A DNA stretch of 64,000 bases from Corbicula japonica (GCA_038501625.1 JAZAYU010000061.1:174803-238802), one strand, 5' to 3'. Shown: positions 10,230-21,458, counted from the first letter of the stretch. Translations and numbers: made by a program. Notes: generated by a model not told the origin, from the letters alone.

Positions 10230-11736
10230 CAGGGTTGCCAGCACCAAGGATGAAAAAAATTCCCTGACTTTTCAATGACTTTTCACTGACCAAATCAGGT
10301 TTTTCACTGACCAATAATACCGAACGTAAATGGCCGCTAACACCTACTGCTGCCCAATCCACCCATAAGTACATTTTTATTTTTTTAACAATATATAATT
10401 ACATTATTTAACAATTAAAGAATCATTTATATATCAAGTATAAAGTTCGGTAGATAGTGAAATATTAAATATGTACTCTTACAAGATTTTACCAATACAT
10501 GCTTGTACTTCTTACATAATTGGCAAATAATGTATTCTTATTCTTCATAAAGAAACTAAATGAATAAACAACATAGTATAAAGCAAGAGATTATCACAAC
10601 TGAAATTTAAGTATCCATTATACGCTAATGACTGGAATAATCATCCAATGCAGAGTAAAAGAAATATACATAATCTGTAAAATGGGCAAGCAAACAACAT
10701 ACCATTTTACACAAGTAAAACAACCCCTCAGACAGAATGCCCATACATGTTTCCTTCACGTTGTAAACAAATTATTTTTTATACATAACTCAAATACAAT
10801 GCTGTTTACACCATACAAGTGACACAAAACACACAATTTAGCCTGTTCAGTGCTTAGATAAACTTAGAAAAAAATGCATGTAGGATTTGAAGATCCCTGT
10901 TCCAATCCAATAAATATTAATAATTAATAGTGAAAAATATGTCAACCACATATACACTAGGACTAATGGAAAATAGGTCAGTTGATGCAGACTATATCCT
11001 TAAATTTCAAATTAATCGAGAGAAAATTTTTGAAGTTTTTGTCACAAGATTAAAAAAAATCATGCACCTGTCATAAAAAATGATGGACTGAGCCACATAA
11101 AAAATATGTCAAGCATAACTACACATGTTACCAAGTACCTCTATTGTTTAAAATTTCAAGTCAATATCTTGAAATCTGTAGCAGTAGTTTGTGCCGCAAT
11201 ATTTTTAAAAAATCCTGCCGTTATACAAAAAACTAGGTTGATGTGAACTGAATGTTGGAAAACAGATTTTGTTCATGAGATGTTCATACATTATGATAGT
11301 CACTTCTGCCAATCATTTTAAAATCCAACCATAGATGAAAATATATGGACAATGACACAAACTACTGTATAGCAGAAAATACTAAGTTCAGAGTGTTGCT
11401 TTGAGCTGGCTCTTGGAGGGAAGAACATGGGTTTTGTGTGTAGCACTATGTTATTATAATTTCTGGAGGCAAGGCTTGCAGCCTTTCAGTCATCAGGCAA
11501 TTATTTTGATATAAAAACTTTTATTATAATACACAATTATAAAAAATGGTTCATAATAGAAAATTTGTAAATGCAATCTTTAATAAACTAGAACAATTTT
11601 GTTCTTTCAAATTTATTTTTCCCTGACTTTACACTGACTTTTCAGGATTTTTATTTTTCACTGACCAATTTTCAAAATTCCCTGACCTTGAAAAAAATCA
11701 AATTTCCCTGACTTTTCAAGTCCGCTGGCAACCCTG
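10230..11736. mobile_element. 1.5-kb CAGGG-ended DNA transposon inside the 39-bp array
   Basis: Perfect 13-bp terminal inverted repeats, CAGGGTTGCCAGC, lie at both ends. Both subterminal regions carry several CCCTGACTTTTC and CACTGACC motifs. ATTAA is duplicated at 10225-10229 and 11737-11741, matching the array consensus at the break. The end sequence resembles hAT-type elements, which normally make 8-bp duplications; here only five bases match, so the superfamily is uncertain. The interior has only short frames and no recognisable transposase. Confidence 0.85.
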
Positions 11737-12030
11737 ATTAAGGTCTTACAGCAGCTAGAATACCTGGGACAAACTATAAATGTCTTAATGCAGCTAGAAT
11801 ACCTGGGACAAACTATTAATGTCGTAAAGCAGCTAGAATACCTGGGACAAACTATTAATGTCATAAAGCAGCTAGAACAACTGAGACAAATTATTAATGT
11901 CTTACAGCAGGTAGGATACCTTGGACAAACTATTAGTGTCTTAAAGCAGCTAGAATGCCTGGAACAAACTATTAATGCATTACAGCAGCTGGGTCATCTG
12001 GGACAAACTTTTAATGTCTTACAGCAGCTA
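11737..12030. repeat. 39-bp satellite array, right part
   Basis: About seven further units continuing the array at 9536-10229. The last units diverge (GGGTCATCTGG, ACTTTTAATG) and fade into unique DNA near 12030. The open frame here has residues such as QLEYLGQTIN in each unit but no known domain. Confidence 0.9.
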
Positions 12031-12143
12031 CCTCATTCCCTTACCCCTGTGGTGGATGTACTCTGGTTGTATCCCAGTACGTGGACACGGACATGGAGGA
12101 CCATGATATAAAGGAGTTGCAGTGTACTTACTACTCCCGCTGA

Positions 12144-12282
12144 CTCTTTCCTCCATAAATACACATTTTTACGCATGTGCCGTGGCATCTGATCAGGATC
12201 TGAACTGGTCACTTTTTGGTAAAAAAACCCCTAATAAATGAAATAGCCAACAGTTTAGATCCTGATCAGACAGCATGAAGCA
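12144..12282 (-). mobile_element. TTAA MITE, truncated copy
   Basis: Starts CTCTTTCCTCCATAAATAC, keeps part of the first hairpin and the spacer, then TTTAGATCCTGATCAGAC, and stops near GCATGAAGC. A central deletion removed the loop of the first hairpin. Confidence 0.8.
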
Positions 12283-12415
12283 CTATTCCTTCTGGAGTGA
12301 ATGGCTGTTTTGATGCATAAGTTAAATCAAATGATGTGTTTATTTTATTTTTTTTGCAGCTGTACATGTGTCTTGGATGTTTGCTTACTTTCGCAGGTTT
12401 AAGTCAATTTATTAA

Positions 12416-13859
12416 CCCTTTCCTTCGAATATACACATTTTTACGCATGTGTGACCTGAGTGTAGATCCAGATCAGGATCTGCACTGGTCACTTTTTGGT
12501 CAGAAATAACCTAATAAATGAAATAGCAAACAGTGCAGATCCTGATCTGATGGCATGAATTTTGGTCAGAAATAACCTAATAAATCAAATAGAGAACAGT
12601 GCAGATCCTGATCTGATGGCGAAGATGTGCCAGCTGATTTGGATCTAAACTGTTCGCCCACGCAGTAAGATGTACACTGCAACTCCATTATATCGCGGAC
12701 TTCGGGGTCCAAGCCTGCCAACCGCGATATAAACGGAGCGCGATATAAGTACATAATCGCGCTAAAACACGGAGAATTTATTTGTTTTTGCTGTCGGATG
12801 CAAGTATATCGCGGTGTTGCGTAATTAACACGCCGTGAAATCTACGGGTACATCAGGGAGTACGTTCCGTGCTGGACAAATGTTTTAAAACAATTGTTTA
12901 AATTTAATTTATTATATTAATATTTCTTACAAGACACACAATTACCAAATTTCAAATAAAAAAAGCAAAACGGAGACTGACTAATAACACCAAGATCAAA
13001 ATCGTATAGGCCTTAAATTATTGTAATGGAATTAAAGACCGTATATCTAGTTTGTTTAGATGCTTGCATAAATTTTAATTATTTTATGACACAAACTCCG
13101 ACATTTACGAACGTAAATGTAAAATAAATGTTAAACCACTAACCATCGTGAACATATTCCATAATTTATAAATTAAATCCTAATTTATCTCCAGTGTAAT
13201 ATTTCAGTATTGTTGCATCATCAACCAACTTAAACCAGCTATAGAAATGACAAATGTCACGTACACACTTCTTGTAGATCAAACGATTTCATAGCAGAGC
13301 CGACAAAACATCACAGTCTCGATACGAGCCGACATTTTTCTTTGAAGTCGCATTTCATTGACAGATATTATCGCTGTTTACCTCTAGTCAAAAATACTAC
13401 CTCTATGAAATTAACAGGAAGGCAGATCAAAGCAAAATGTACATCAATGAACTACCGACAGGTTTGAAAACATGACTAGGAATATTTTTTTGTTTCTTTC
13501 TGAATTGTGCGGATTATGTGATAATTATAGAGATAATCGAATTTAGTAATGGATCAATGATAAAATTAAACAGTAAGTATGCATTCACATGTTTGCCCCG
13601 GGCTGTTAAAGTGTTATCTGTCACTGGGAAAGGTGTTAAAACACGTTTGTTTTCGGGGAAAATGTGTGCGTCATTTGTGTACATGTTACAATTGTGACTT
13701 TCGGTTTCGATCTTTTTTACCACCCAAGAAGAATGAACAAACATATACATTGTATATGTACAAAAAATTGGGATCCACGGACCAAGTGCGATATATTGGA
13801 TATCGCGATATAACGGATCGCGATATAACGGAGTTGCAGTGTATCTATGGAGGAAAGGG
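12416..13859 (-). mobile_element. TTAA MITE interrupted by a 1.2-kb transposon
   Basis: TTAA flanks the outer ends (12412-12415 and 13860-13863). The left part runs to 12674 and the last 18 bp resume at 13842 as TATCTATGGAGGAAAGGG. Within the left part, the segment from TTTTGGTCAGAAATAACC to GATCTGATGGC occurs twice (about 12495-12558 and 12562-12620), an internal tandem duplication not seen in other copies. Confidence 0.88.
12675..13841. mobile_element. 1.2-kb TA-flanked DNA transposon inside a MITE
   Basis: Inverted ends CACTGCAACTCC followed by TTATATCGCG match with one difference over about 23 bp. TA is duplicated at 12673-12674 and 13842-13843 within the host MITE sequence GTGTATCTATGG. 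Extra ATATCGCGATATAAC motifs lie near both ends. The ends resemble Tigger/pogo elements (Tc1/mariner group). The interior at 13080-13400 is related to 4130-4390 in the element at 3625-5218. No intact transposase is seen. Confidence 0.87.
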
Positions 13860-13982
13860 TTAAATGACGAGGAACAAGTGGATGGAGCAGGGACACACCA
13901 GCTGTCCGTCTTTGTGTCAATGACAATATTACAACATTCTGCTATATGTTTCAAACATTAAAAATTTATTTAATATGAACAA

Positions 13983-14048
13983 ATGAACCAGTCATGATCG
14001 AGATGTGCCAGCTGATCTGGATCTTCACTGGTCACACATACAATAAAT
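13983..14048. mobile_element. TTAA MITE fragment
   Basis: GATGTGCCAGCTGATCTGGA, CACTGGTCACACAT and ACAATAAATTC match the third quarter of the MITE. The same unusual start (GAACCAGTC) occurs in the fragment at 16638-16698, so the two share one deletion and were duplicated, probably with the neighbouring pearl-like element. Confidence 0.7.
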
Positions 14049-14059
14049 TCAATAACTAG

Positions 14060-16476
14060 AATGTTGTGTTCCGCGGAACACATGTGTCGCCTGCATGGAA
14101 AACGTTGAAATGTGGGCCTATGTTTAATCATATATAATAAAAATATTTTATTTAAGTTGATTTCAATACTACACCACAGAACACTTGTGTCATCTAAGTT
14201 GCATTTAAAAGGGGAATAACTGTAATAATGGTGAAACAAGAGTAATCATCTTCAAAAATTGGTTTGTGCACGCAGATGAGTTATTCAAAGTATTAAGTGA
14301 ATTGAACAAGTACTTTCCAGTTTACAGGCAACACTAAGTTTCATGTTACAGTTGAATTTGAAAGGGACATAACTCATAAAATTTTCAAACAGGAGTTATA
14401 ATTTTTGTAGTTGTCGATGGCACTGTTCATGTCGATACAATCCAAGTATTAAATGAATAGGGCAAGTACTTTCAAATTATAAGCAACATTAAGTTTCATG
14501 TGAAATTTGCATTTGAAAAAAAAAGTCAAACAGGAGTTATGATTCTTGTTGTAACTGATGTTGTTGTTGTTCATGAAGATGATATATTCGAATAGTGAAT
14601 AGGACAAGTACTTTAAAAGTTAAAGGTAACATTAAGTTTCATGTTAAAGTTGTATATTAAAGGGACATAACTCATAAAATAGTCCAGCAGTTGTTATTAT
14701 TCTTGTTCGTCATAATAACGCTGTTCATGAAGGTGATTTATTTCCAATATCAAGAGAATTTTCAAAGTGAAAGTCAAAATTAAGTTTCATGTTAAAGTTG
14801 CATATGAAAGGGGCATAACTCAAAGTATACTCAAACAGGAGTTATGATTCATAGTGTAATCAACGTTGTTGATCATGCTGATATTGTATTCCATGTATGA
14901 AGTGAATAGGACAAGTACTTTCAAAGTTATAGGCAACATTAAGTTTTATATTAAAGTTGCATTTGAAAGGGGCATAACTAAAAAAATATTGAAACTGGAG
15001 TTATCAGTCTTGTCGTCACAGATGGCATTGTTCATGCTGATGATATATTCCAAGTATGAAGTGAATAGGACAAGTACTTTCAAAGTTATAGGCACCATTA
15101 AGTTTTATATTAAAGTTGCATTTGAAAGGGGCATAACTCAAGAACTATTGAAACTGGAGTTATCAGTCTTGTTGTCACAGATGGCATTGTTCATGCTGAT
15201 GATATATTCCAAGTATGAAGTGAATAGGACAAGTACTTTCAAAGTTATAGGCAACATTAAGTTTCAGATTAAAGTTGCATTTGAAAGGGGCATAACTCAA
15301 GAAATATTGAAACTGGAGTTATCATTCTTGTCATCACAGATGGCATTGTTCATGCTGATGATATATTCCAAGTATGAAGTGAATAGGACAAGTACTTTCA
15401 AAGTTATAGGCAACATTAAGTTTCAGATTAAAGTTGCATTTGAAAGGGGCACAACTCAAGAAATATTGAAACTGGAGTTATCAGTCTTGTCGTCACAGAT
15501 AGCATTATTCATGCTGATGATATATTCCAAGTATGAAGTGAATAGAACAAGTACTTTAAAAGTTATAGGCAACATTAAGTTTCAGATTAAAGTTGCATTT
15601 GAAAGGGGCATAACTCAAGAAATATTGGAACTGGAGTTATCATTCTTGTCGTCACAGATGGCATTGTTCATGCTGATGATATATTCCAAGTATGAAGTGA
15701 ATAGGACAAGTACTTTCAAAGTTATAGGCAACATTAAGTTTCAGATTAAAGTTGCATTTGAAAGGGGCATAACTCAAGAAATATTGAAACTGGAGTTATC
15801 GTTCTTGTCGTCACAGATGGCATTGTTCATGCTGATGATATATTCCAAGTATGAAGTGAATAGGACAAGTACTTTCAAAGTTATAGGCAACATTAAGTTT
15901 CAGATTAAAGTTGCATTTGAAAGGGGCATAACTCAAGAAATATTGGAACTGGAGTTATCATTCTTGTCGTCACAGATGGCATTGTTCATGCTGATGATAT
16001 ATTCCAAGTATGAAGTGAATAGGACAAGTACTTTCAAAGTTATAGGCAACATTAAGTTTCAGATTAAAGTTGCATTTGAAAGGGGCATAACTCAAGAAAT
16101 ATTGAAACTGGAGTTATCGTTCTTGTCGTCACAGATGGCATTGTTCATGCTGATGATATATTCCAAGTATGAAGTGAATAGGACAAGTACTTTCAAAGTT
16201 ATAGGAAACATTAAGTTTCAGATTAAAGTTGCATTTGAAAGGGGCATAACTCAAGAAATATTGAAACTGGAGTTATCATTCTTGTCGTCACAGATGGCAT
16301 TGTTCATGCTGATGATATATTCCAAGTATGAAGTGAATAGGACAAGTACTTTCAAAGTTATAGGCAACATTAAGTTTCAGATTAAAGTTGGGGGACGACG
16401 ACGACGACGACGACGACGCCAACGCCGCCGGACAATAGCATCCCTATGTGTCTACCTGCTATCGCAGGCGACACAA
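14060..16476 (+). mobile_element. Large pearl-like element with about 14 core units
   Basis: The left end holds GTGTTCCGCGGAACAC, a perfect 16-bp palindrome, then ACATGTGTCGCCTGC. Core units of about 155-160 bp follow, each with GGGGCATAACTCA and GGAGTTATCATTCTTG motifs. The right end has a GACGAC tract (16393-16416), then ACAATAGCATCCCTATG and a hairpin around CTGCTATCGCAG, ending GCAGGCGACACA. That end is the inverse of the left-end TGTGTCGCCTGC. The first four or five units are diverged and the last nine are nearly identical. No protein with Rep or helicase motifs is encoded, so mobility would depend on an autonomous partner. Confidence 0.7.
15022..16391 (+). repeat. Homogenised 159-bp tandem array within the pearl-like element
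   Basis: Nine unit starts at exactly 159-bp spacing: 15022, 15181, 15340, 15499, 15658, 15817, 15976, 16135 and 16294. Neighbouring units differ at only a few positions. Since 159 is 53 codons, a frame stays open from 14866 to 16620 (584 codons), with each unit ending near LSFLSSQ. The upstream diverged units keep the same frame, but there is no signal peptide, known domain or splice context. It is read as a by-product of unit length. Confidence 0.9.
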
Positions 16477-16637
16477 AAATGGACTGAAGGGTTAAAAGGA
16501 TTTGTCTTTGATATACAATTTTGTATGCTTATTTGTCCCAGACAATATCTTACATCATCATGTCAAACATTCTGGGCCAGTTGGAAGGTATGGACCAAAA
16601 ATATGGACTTATTTTGTTGAGCAATAACTATGAAAAA

Positions 16638-16698
16638 ATGAACCAGTCGTGATGCAGATAAAACAGCTGATCTGGATCTTCACCGTTCACACATACAA
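16638..16698. mobile_element. TTAA MITE fragment
   Basis: CAGCTGATCTGGATCTTCAC, GTTCACACATACAATAAAT matches 13983-14048 with the same 5' junction. It lies just outside the right end of the large pearl-like element, as the other copy lies just outside its left end. Confidence 0.65.
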
Positions 16699-16717
16699 TA
16701 AATACACTCTGCTAATT

Positions 16718-16835
16718 GGACAAGTATTGGAAGCTTTACGCTTTATATTAAACAACGGTTAAAATATTAATTCATTGATTACATGTAATGTCAAAGTAAA
16801 CACGCCAATGTAAATATTGCCAAATTACCGTTGTA
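16718..16835. repeat. Dispersed repeat, shared with 30203-30312
   Basis: GGACAAGTATTGG, AAAATATTAATTCATTG and ACACGCCAATGTAAA occur in the same order at 30203-30312. The family is unknown. About 50 bp further on, TTATAACCGAGTATTTACGG at 16910-16929 looks like one end of a TA-type transposon; its partner is not found. Confidence 0.65.
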
Positions 16836-17437
16836 TAATAGCTTACAGTGAGCCTCTGGTTCAAATAAACTACCTTTTAAGGCTATTTTCCAAGGACAAA
16901 ACCCCGTCTTATAACCGAGTATTTACGGTAAAAAAGGCATAATCTCTGACACAAGCTTGGCACTTGGCCACCATATTCAATGGCTTCACATAAAATATAT
17001 AAGACAGTAAGACTGTCACCTGTTAATTCTTAACTACTTTTCCACAGACAATAAACATGTAGCTAAATTTGGAAGGCTTCTGATGAAAACATAAAATGAG
17101 AACAGAAATCTGACAGTCATGCTAGCCCTATAATGTCCCTTGCTTATATGGTTTTAAATATTGTAATGTAAATATTCTGTATGTGCCGTATTTCATGTTT
17201 TTGTATATGCTGTTTGTGAGTTTATTAAAAGTGTTGAAGATAATTCTGTCATTTTACTAAATGTGAAATTTTATCATCAAATTTTGAAGAAGACGCGCTG
17301 AAATTCAAGTCGATAAAAATGTCCAGTTATGAGCCCCTGGGAACAGCTGAAAATCTAGTTTTGGCCCATTTAATTAAGAAATTACAGGTATGGATTTTGA
17401 TTATCCCTAGTACATTACCAACCTTTATATTTAACTA

Positions 17438-18935
17438 GAATTTGGTGTTCTGATGAACACATGTGTCGCCTGCTTGCAAAAAGTTGAAATGTGGGGCTAT
17501 GTTTTATCATATATGATAAAAATATGTAATTCAAGTTGCACTGCAATACTACAAAATTACTAATTATGATTTATCCTTTATTATTTTATCTTTATATAGT
17601 TATAAGCAACATTCTAAGTTTCAAGTTGATATCTCATGTAGTTTCAAAGTTATGGACCCATTGCATAATCTGGTTTACTTAAATGCAAAATTCAAGTGCA
17701 AAAGGGGCATAACATACAGAAATATTTCGGTAGAGTTATGGGTCTTGTTGATAATGATAAAGATACTGATGGTGAACATATATATTCCAAGTTTAAAAGT
17801 AATATCTCAAGTAATTTCAAAGTTATGGCACAATTCAGGGTAAGAGAAAAAGGAGCATAACTTGAAAAAATTGGTAGCAGAGTTATGGGTCTTGTTGTTT
17901 ATGATGTAGATGTTGATGATGAATATATATTCCAAGTTTCAATGTGATATCTCAAGTTGTTTCTAATTTATGGCACAATTGCATAAGTGAAAAGGGGGCA
18001 TAACTTGAAAAATATTTAAAGCTGAGTTATTGGTCTTGTTGGTAATGATGCAGAATTTGATGATGAATATATATTCCAAGTTCAGTGTGATATCTCAAGT
18101 AGTTTCAAATATATTGCACAATCGACTAAGTTAAAAGGGGTCATAACTTGTAAAATATTTGAAGCAGAGTTATGGGTCTTGTTGGTATTGATGTAAAATT
18201 TGATGATGAATATATATTCCAAGTTCAATGTGATATCTCAAGTAGTTTCAAATGTATGGCACAATTGCATAAGTTAAAAGAAGGCATAACTTGAAAAATA
18301 TTTAAAGCAGAGTTAAATGAGTCTGGTTTGTTATGATGTAAAATTTGATGGTGAATATATATTCCAAGTCCAATGTGATATCTCAAGTAGTTTCAAATAT
18401 ATGGCACAATTGACTAAGTTAAAAGGGGGCATAACTTGTAAAATATTTAAAGCAGAGTTATGGGTCTTGTTGGTATTGATGTAAAATGGTGAATATATAT
18501 TCCAAGTTCAATGTGATATCTCAAGTAGTTTCAAATATATTGCACAATTGACTAAGTTAAAAGGAGGCATAACTCGAAAAATATTGGAGGAAGAGTTATA
18601 GATCTTGTTTGGAATAATGTAGATTTTAATGGTTATTATATAATTCCAAATTTCAAGGTGATTTCTCAAGAAGTTTTAAAGTTATAGGAAAAGTGTTTAT
18701 TTTTGGTTAACGGAAAATTTTAGTGAAAAGGGGGCATAACTCAAAATGTATTTGTGGCAGAGTTATGGTTTTTGCTGGAAATTATCTAGAATTTGATGGT
18801 GAATACATATTCCAAGTTTCAAGGTTATATCTCAAATATTTTCGAAGTTATGGACCAAAGTGAGTATTTTGATGAACATACGCCAATGCCAATGCAGGGG
18901 TGAGTAGGATAGGTCCCCTATTCTTCGAATAGTCA
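17438..18935 (+). mobile_element. Pearl-like element with about eight diverged core units
   Basis: Starts with the GTGTTC/GAACAC hairpin and ACACATGTGTCGCCTGC, as in the element at 14060. Core units of about 150 bp carry GGGGGCATAACTTG, AGAGTTATGGGTCTTGTTGG, ATATATATTCCAAGTT and GATATCTCAAGTAGTTTC. The right end, with ATACGCCAATGCCAATGCAG and CCTATTCTTCGAATAG (a hairpin), differs from the one at 16476. Left ends are shared between families and right ends are swapped. Confidence 0.65.
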
Positions 18936-18939
18936 AGGT

Positions 18940-19425
18940 CAAAATAGTGAAACAGCAGTTATCATTCTTTTTGTCACAAATGGATTTGATCATGAAAATG
19001 ATATATTCCAACTATTAAGCTAATAGGAAAAGGACTTTAAGTTATTAGGCAACATTAAGTTCCATTTCAAGTCATTTGAAAGGAACATAACTCCAAATAT
19101 AGTCAAACAGGAGTTATCATTCTTGTTTTAACAGATGAATTTGTTCATGCAGATGATATATTCCAAGTATAAAGTTAATAGGACAAGTACTTTTAAAGTT
19201 ATAGGCAACATGAATTTTCATATTTAAGTCATTTGAAAGGGACAAGTTACTTAATAAAATAGTGAAACAGGTGTTATCATTTTTGTTGTTGGATTATTAA
19301 TTCATGCAGATGATATATTCCAAGTATTAAGTAAATAGTAAAAGTACTTTCAAAGTTATAGGCAACATTAAGTTTCTTATTAAAGCCATTTGATAGGGGC
19401 ATAACTAAAAAACATTACAGCATTA
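18940..19425 (+). mobile_element. Pearl-like core units without clear ends
   Basis: Three diverged units with GGAGTTATCATTCTT, GATGATATATTCCAA and TTATAGGCAACATTAAG follow directly after the previous element. They belong to the 159-bp core family and lack the left hairpin. It is probably a truncated copy. Confidence 0.55.
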
Positions 19426-19569
19426 TCAAATATTCATTTACGGAATCACTAAATAATAGTCGCAAATCGCAGGAAAAGGTGTCTTTAATAATATTTTTTG
19501 ACATTTTAATAGTAACTATATTTGGAAAGAATTTACAATTATCTAATATTACAAATAAAAAGTGATTTG

Positions 19570-19724
19570 GTTACAAATATTGAGAATATAAATTCACACT
19601 GTGTTTTCGTAATGTAAATTTTGATGTAAGTTTGTTGTTTTTTTCAAAAAAAAAAAATGTTCGGGCGGAGTGATTTTCAAAGGGCAGGCAGGGATGAGAA
19701 TCTAGGAATTAATTTTGTATTGCC
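19570..19724 (-). mobile_element. Truncated relative of the Harbinger-like MITE at 32198
   Basis: On the minus strand it starts GGCAATACAAAATTAATTCC, then TAGATTCTCATCC, GAAAATCACTCC, CCGAACATTTTTT and ATCAAAATTTACATTACGA. It follows the left half of the 320-bp element at 32198-32517. The other terminus is missing, so it is a one-ended remnant. Confidence 0.65.
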
Positions 19725-19818
19725 TTGACAACAGCTGTCACCTTTTTCCAAGAAATATTTTAAAGCTCAATCATTGAGAAATGTTTAATTCAAATAAATG
19801 ATTGTTTTTTTCTCTTAC

Positions 19819-19925
19819 CTTTGATCACGTCCTCTATACTATTATGTTGCTTTAGATAATTCGAGTCAATTTCACACATAATTTTTTCATATTCTTGTGA
19901 CATCTTGCTGTACCACCATGTAAGT
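19819..19925 (-). CDS. Candidate internal coding exon, unknown gene
   Basis: On the minus strand the acceptor is GTTTTTTTTTCCAG-like (pyrimidine tract just above 19925) and the donor is CAAAG followed by GTAAGAG at 19818. Of the three frames only one is open through all 107 bases. It starts one base into a codon and ends one base into the next, giving 35 residues with LTWWYSKMSQEYEK near the start and NSIEDVIK at the end. The mixed composition, with W, Y, C and charged residues, looks like real protein, unlike nearby AT-rich frames. I do not recognise the protein. It may belong to the same gene as 28098-28200, but the phases do not join directly, so at least one exon would be missing between them. 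Confidence 0.6.
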
Positions 19926-19929
19926 CTGG

Positions 19930-20568
19930 AAAAAAAAACACAACTTCTTTTCTGTTCTGTTCTGTTGTAATGTTCTGAATTAAGAACCCATCACATTGTG
20001 TCTCTCTTATTTAAATTATGAACGTTTTCTACCAAAGCATGATATTTCCGTCGGACACAGAGTCTGACTGGATTTTACAGTAAAAGAACGATAGATGGAT
20101 TTCTAACACTGTCTCGCTGCTGAAAAAAAATTGCCATTGTAAAACATTGATGTTTCTTTCCTATTGCTACTGACAATAGAATTTAAATAAGTGCAACTAT
20201 TTTTAGTCCTATATTCTTCAAGTTAATAATATAACATATGTGTAATTACAGAAATATATTTAGTTTTAAAAGCATTTAACTTCCCTTTTTTAATTGAAAT
20301 ACATTTAAAATGGCATTGAACTCTCACAATCATAACTCCCTATTTAAATTATAAGCAAATACTAGCAGAAGAAAAAAAAATCAACAACAGCATCTCTTAG
20401 AAATTCCATCTCCGAGTCACAAGTTACTACTGTGTTGCCACTTGTAAAAACTGTGCATATTTTCATTGTGTTCTTTTCACAGTGTCTACAGTTTTCTTTA
20501 ACTTGTCATTAAACACCTTTTAAAAATGCATGTAAAATTTGGATCTCTATAAAAAAATTTAACCCTTC
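19930..20568. other. Unassigned AT-rich DNA
   Basis: Probably intron upstream of the minus-strand exon at 19819-19925. No element ends or tandem repeats are seen. Confidence 0.4.
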
Positions 20569-20572
20569 TCTT

Positions 20573-20885
20573 TTATATTGTACCATTTTTATCGCATCAG
20601 TACCCAAGGTTATAAAACTGAGCATGGAAACCAGTCTCAAATCTCAAGCATCTGATTGGCTGAAATGGCGACCAGTCGCCATTTCAGCCAATCAGATGCT
20701 TGAGATTTGAGACTGGTTTCCAAACTCAGTTTTATAACCTTCAGCCCAGTGCTGCCTGATTTGGATCTTCACTGTTAGTGTTTAGAATCATCAGGTTATT
20801 TCTGATCAAGATGCAAACACTGTAGATCTTGCTGATCTGGATCTACAATGGTTGCACAAGTGTAAAAACGTGTATATTTTGAGTA
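20573..20885. mobile_element. TTAA MITE, diverged, carrying a foldback insertion
   Basis: TTAA at 20569-20572 is followed by CCCTTCTC. After the inserted foldback (20602-20746) the MITE resumes with GCTGCCTGATTTGGATC, TCAGGTTATTTCTGATC and GCTGATCTGGATCTAC. The right terminus is eroded. Confidence 0.75.
20602..20746. mobile_element. 145-bp foldback element with CAGT duplication
   Basis: Nearly perfect palindrome: AAGGTTATAAAACTGAG and CATCTGATTGGCTGAAATGG on the left pair with their complements on the right, around GCGACCAGTCGC. CAGT is duplicated at 20598-20601 and 20747-20750. The interior is CCAAT-rich (GATTGGCTG and its complement). No coding capacity. The same 145-bp length is found at 30696-30840 and 60849-60993. 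Confidence 0.88.
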
Positions 20886-21223
20886 AGATGAAGCTGATGT
20901 CAATTTTTTGTTAGTGTGTTAAAGCAGTAAATTTTTTAATATTTCGAGTTGTCAGATTTGCAGCATCGAATATGAAGTTTAATCACTTGAATGTGTAATA
21001 CGCTTGATTTTGGAAATAATTTCAGTAATTGTTTGATAGATGTCACAATCATATAATCGCTTTCATTTTTTACTGTTGATTTCTGTAAATGCTGTCTGTG
21101 ATGCTGGAAGTGTCCAATTTGTCTTTTCCTATCACCTCATTTTGGAGGTGACAAGTTACTCATACATAGGAGATTTATTGTTACACATAATGTGCAATGA
21201 TATTTCAGCATGTGATTTCTTAA

Positions 21224-21458
21224 CCCTTTCATCCATAGAGACACCTTTATTGCAAGGGCGAACAGTTTAGATCCAGATCAGCCGGCACATCCATGCCATC
21301 TGATCAGGATCTATACTGTTCGCTTTTTTATTTGTTTGGTTATTTCTGACTAAAACTGTGACCAGTGCAGATCCTGATCAGATGGAATGGATGTGCCAGC
21401 TGATCTGGATCTACACTGGTCGCACATGCGTAAAAATGTGTTAATATGGAGGAAAGGG
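21224..21458 (+). mobile_element. TTAA MITE, complete copy
   Basis: 235 bp with TTAA at 21220-21223 and 21459-21462. Both hairpins are intact. The spacer reads TTTGGTTATTTCTGAC. Confidence 0.92.

Noticed and set aside
9536..12030. CRISPR-like array
   Set aside because: Units are contiguous 39-mers with no unique spacers, and the surroundings are animal DNA.
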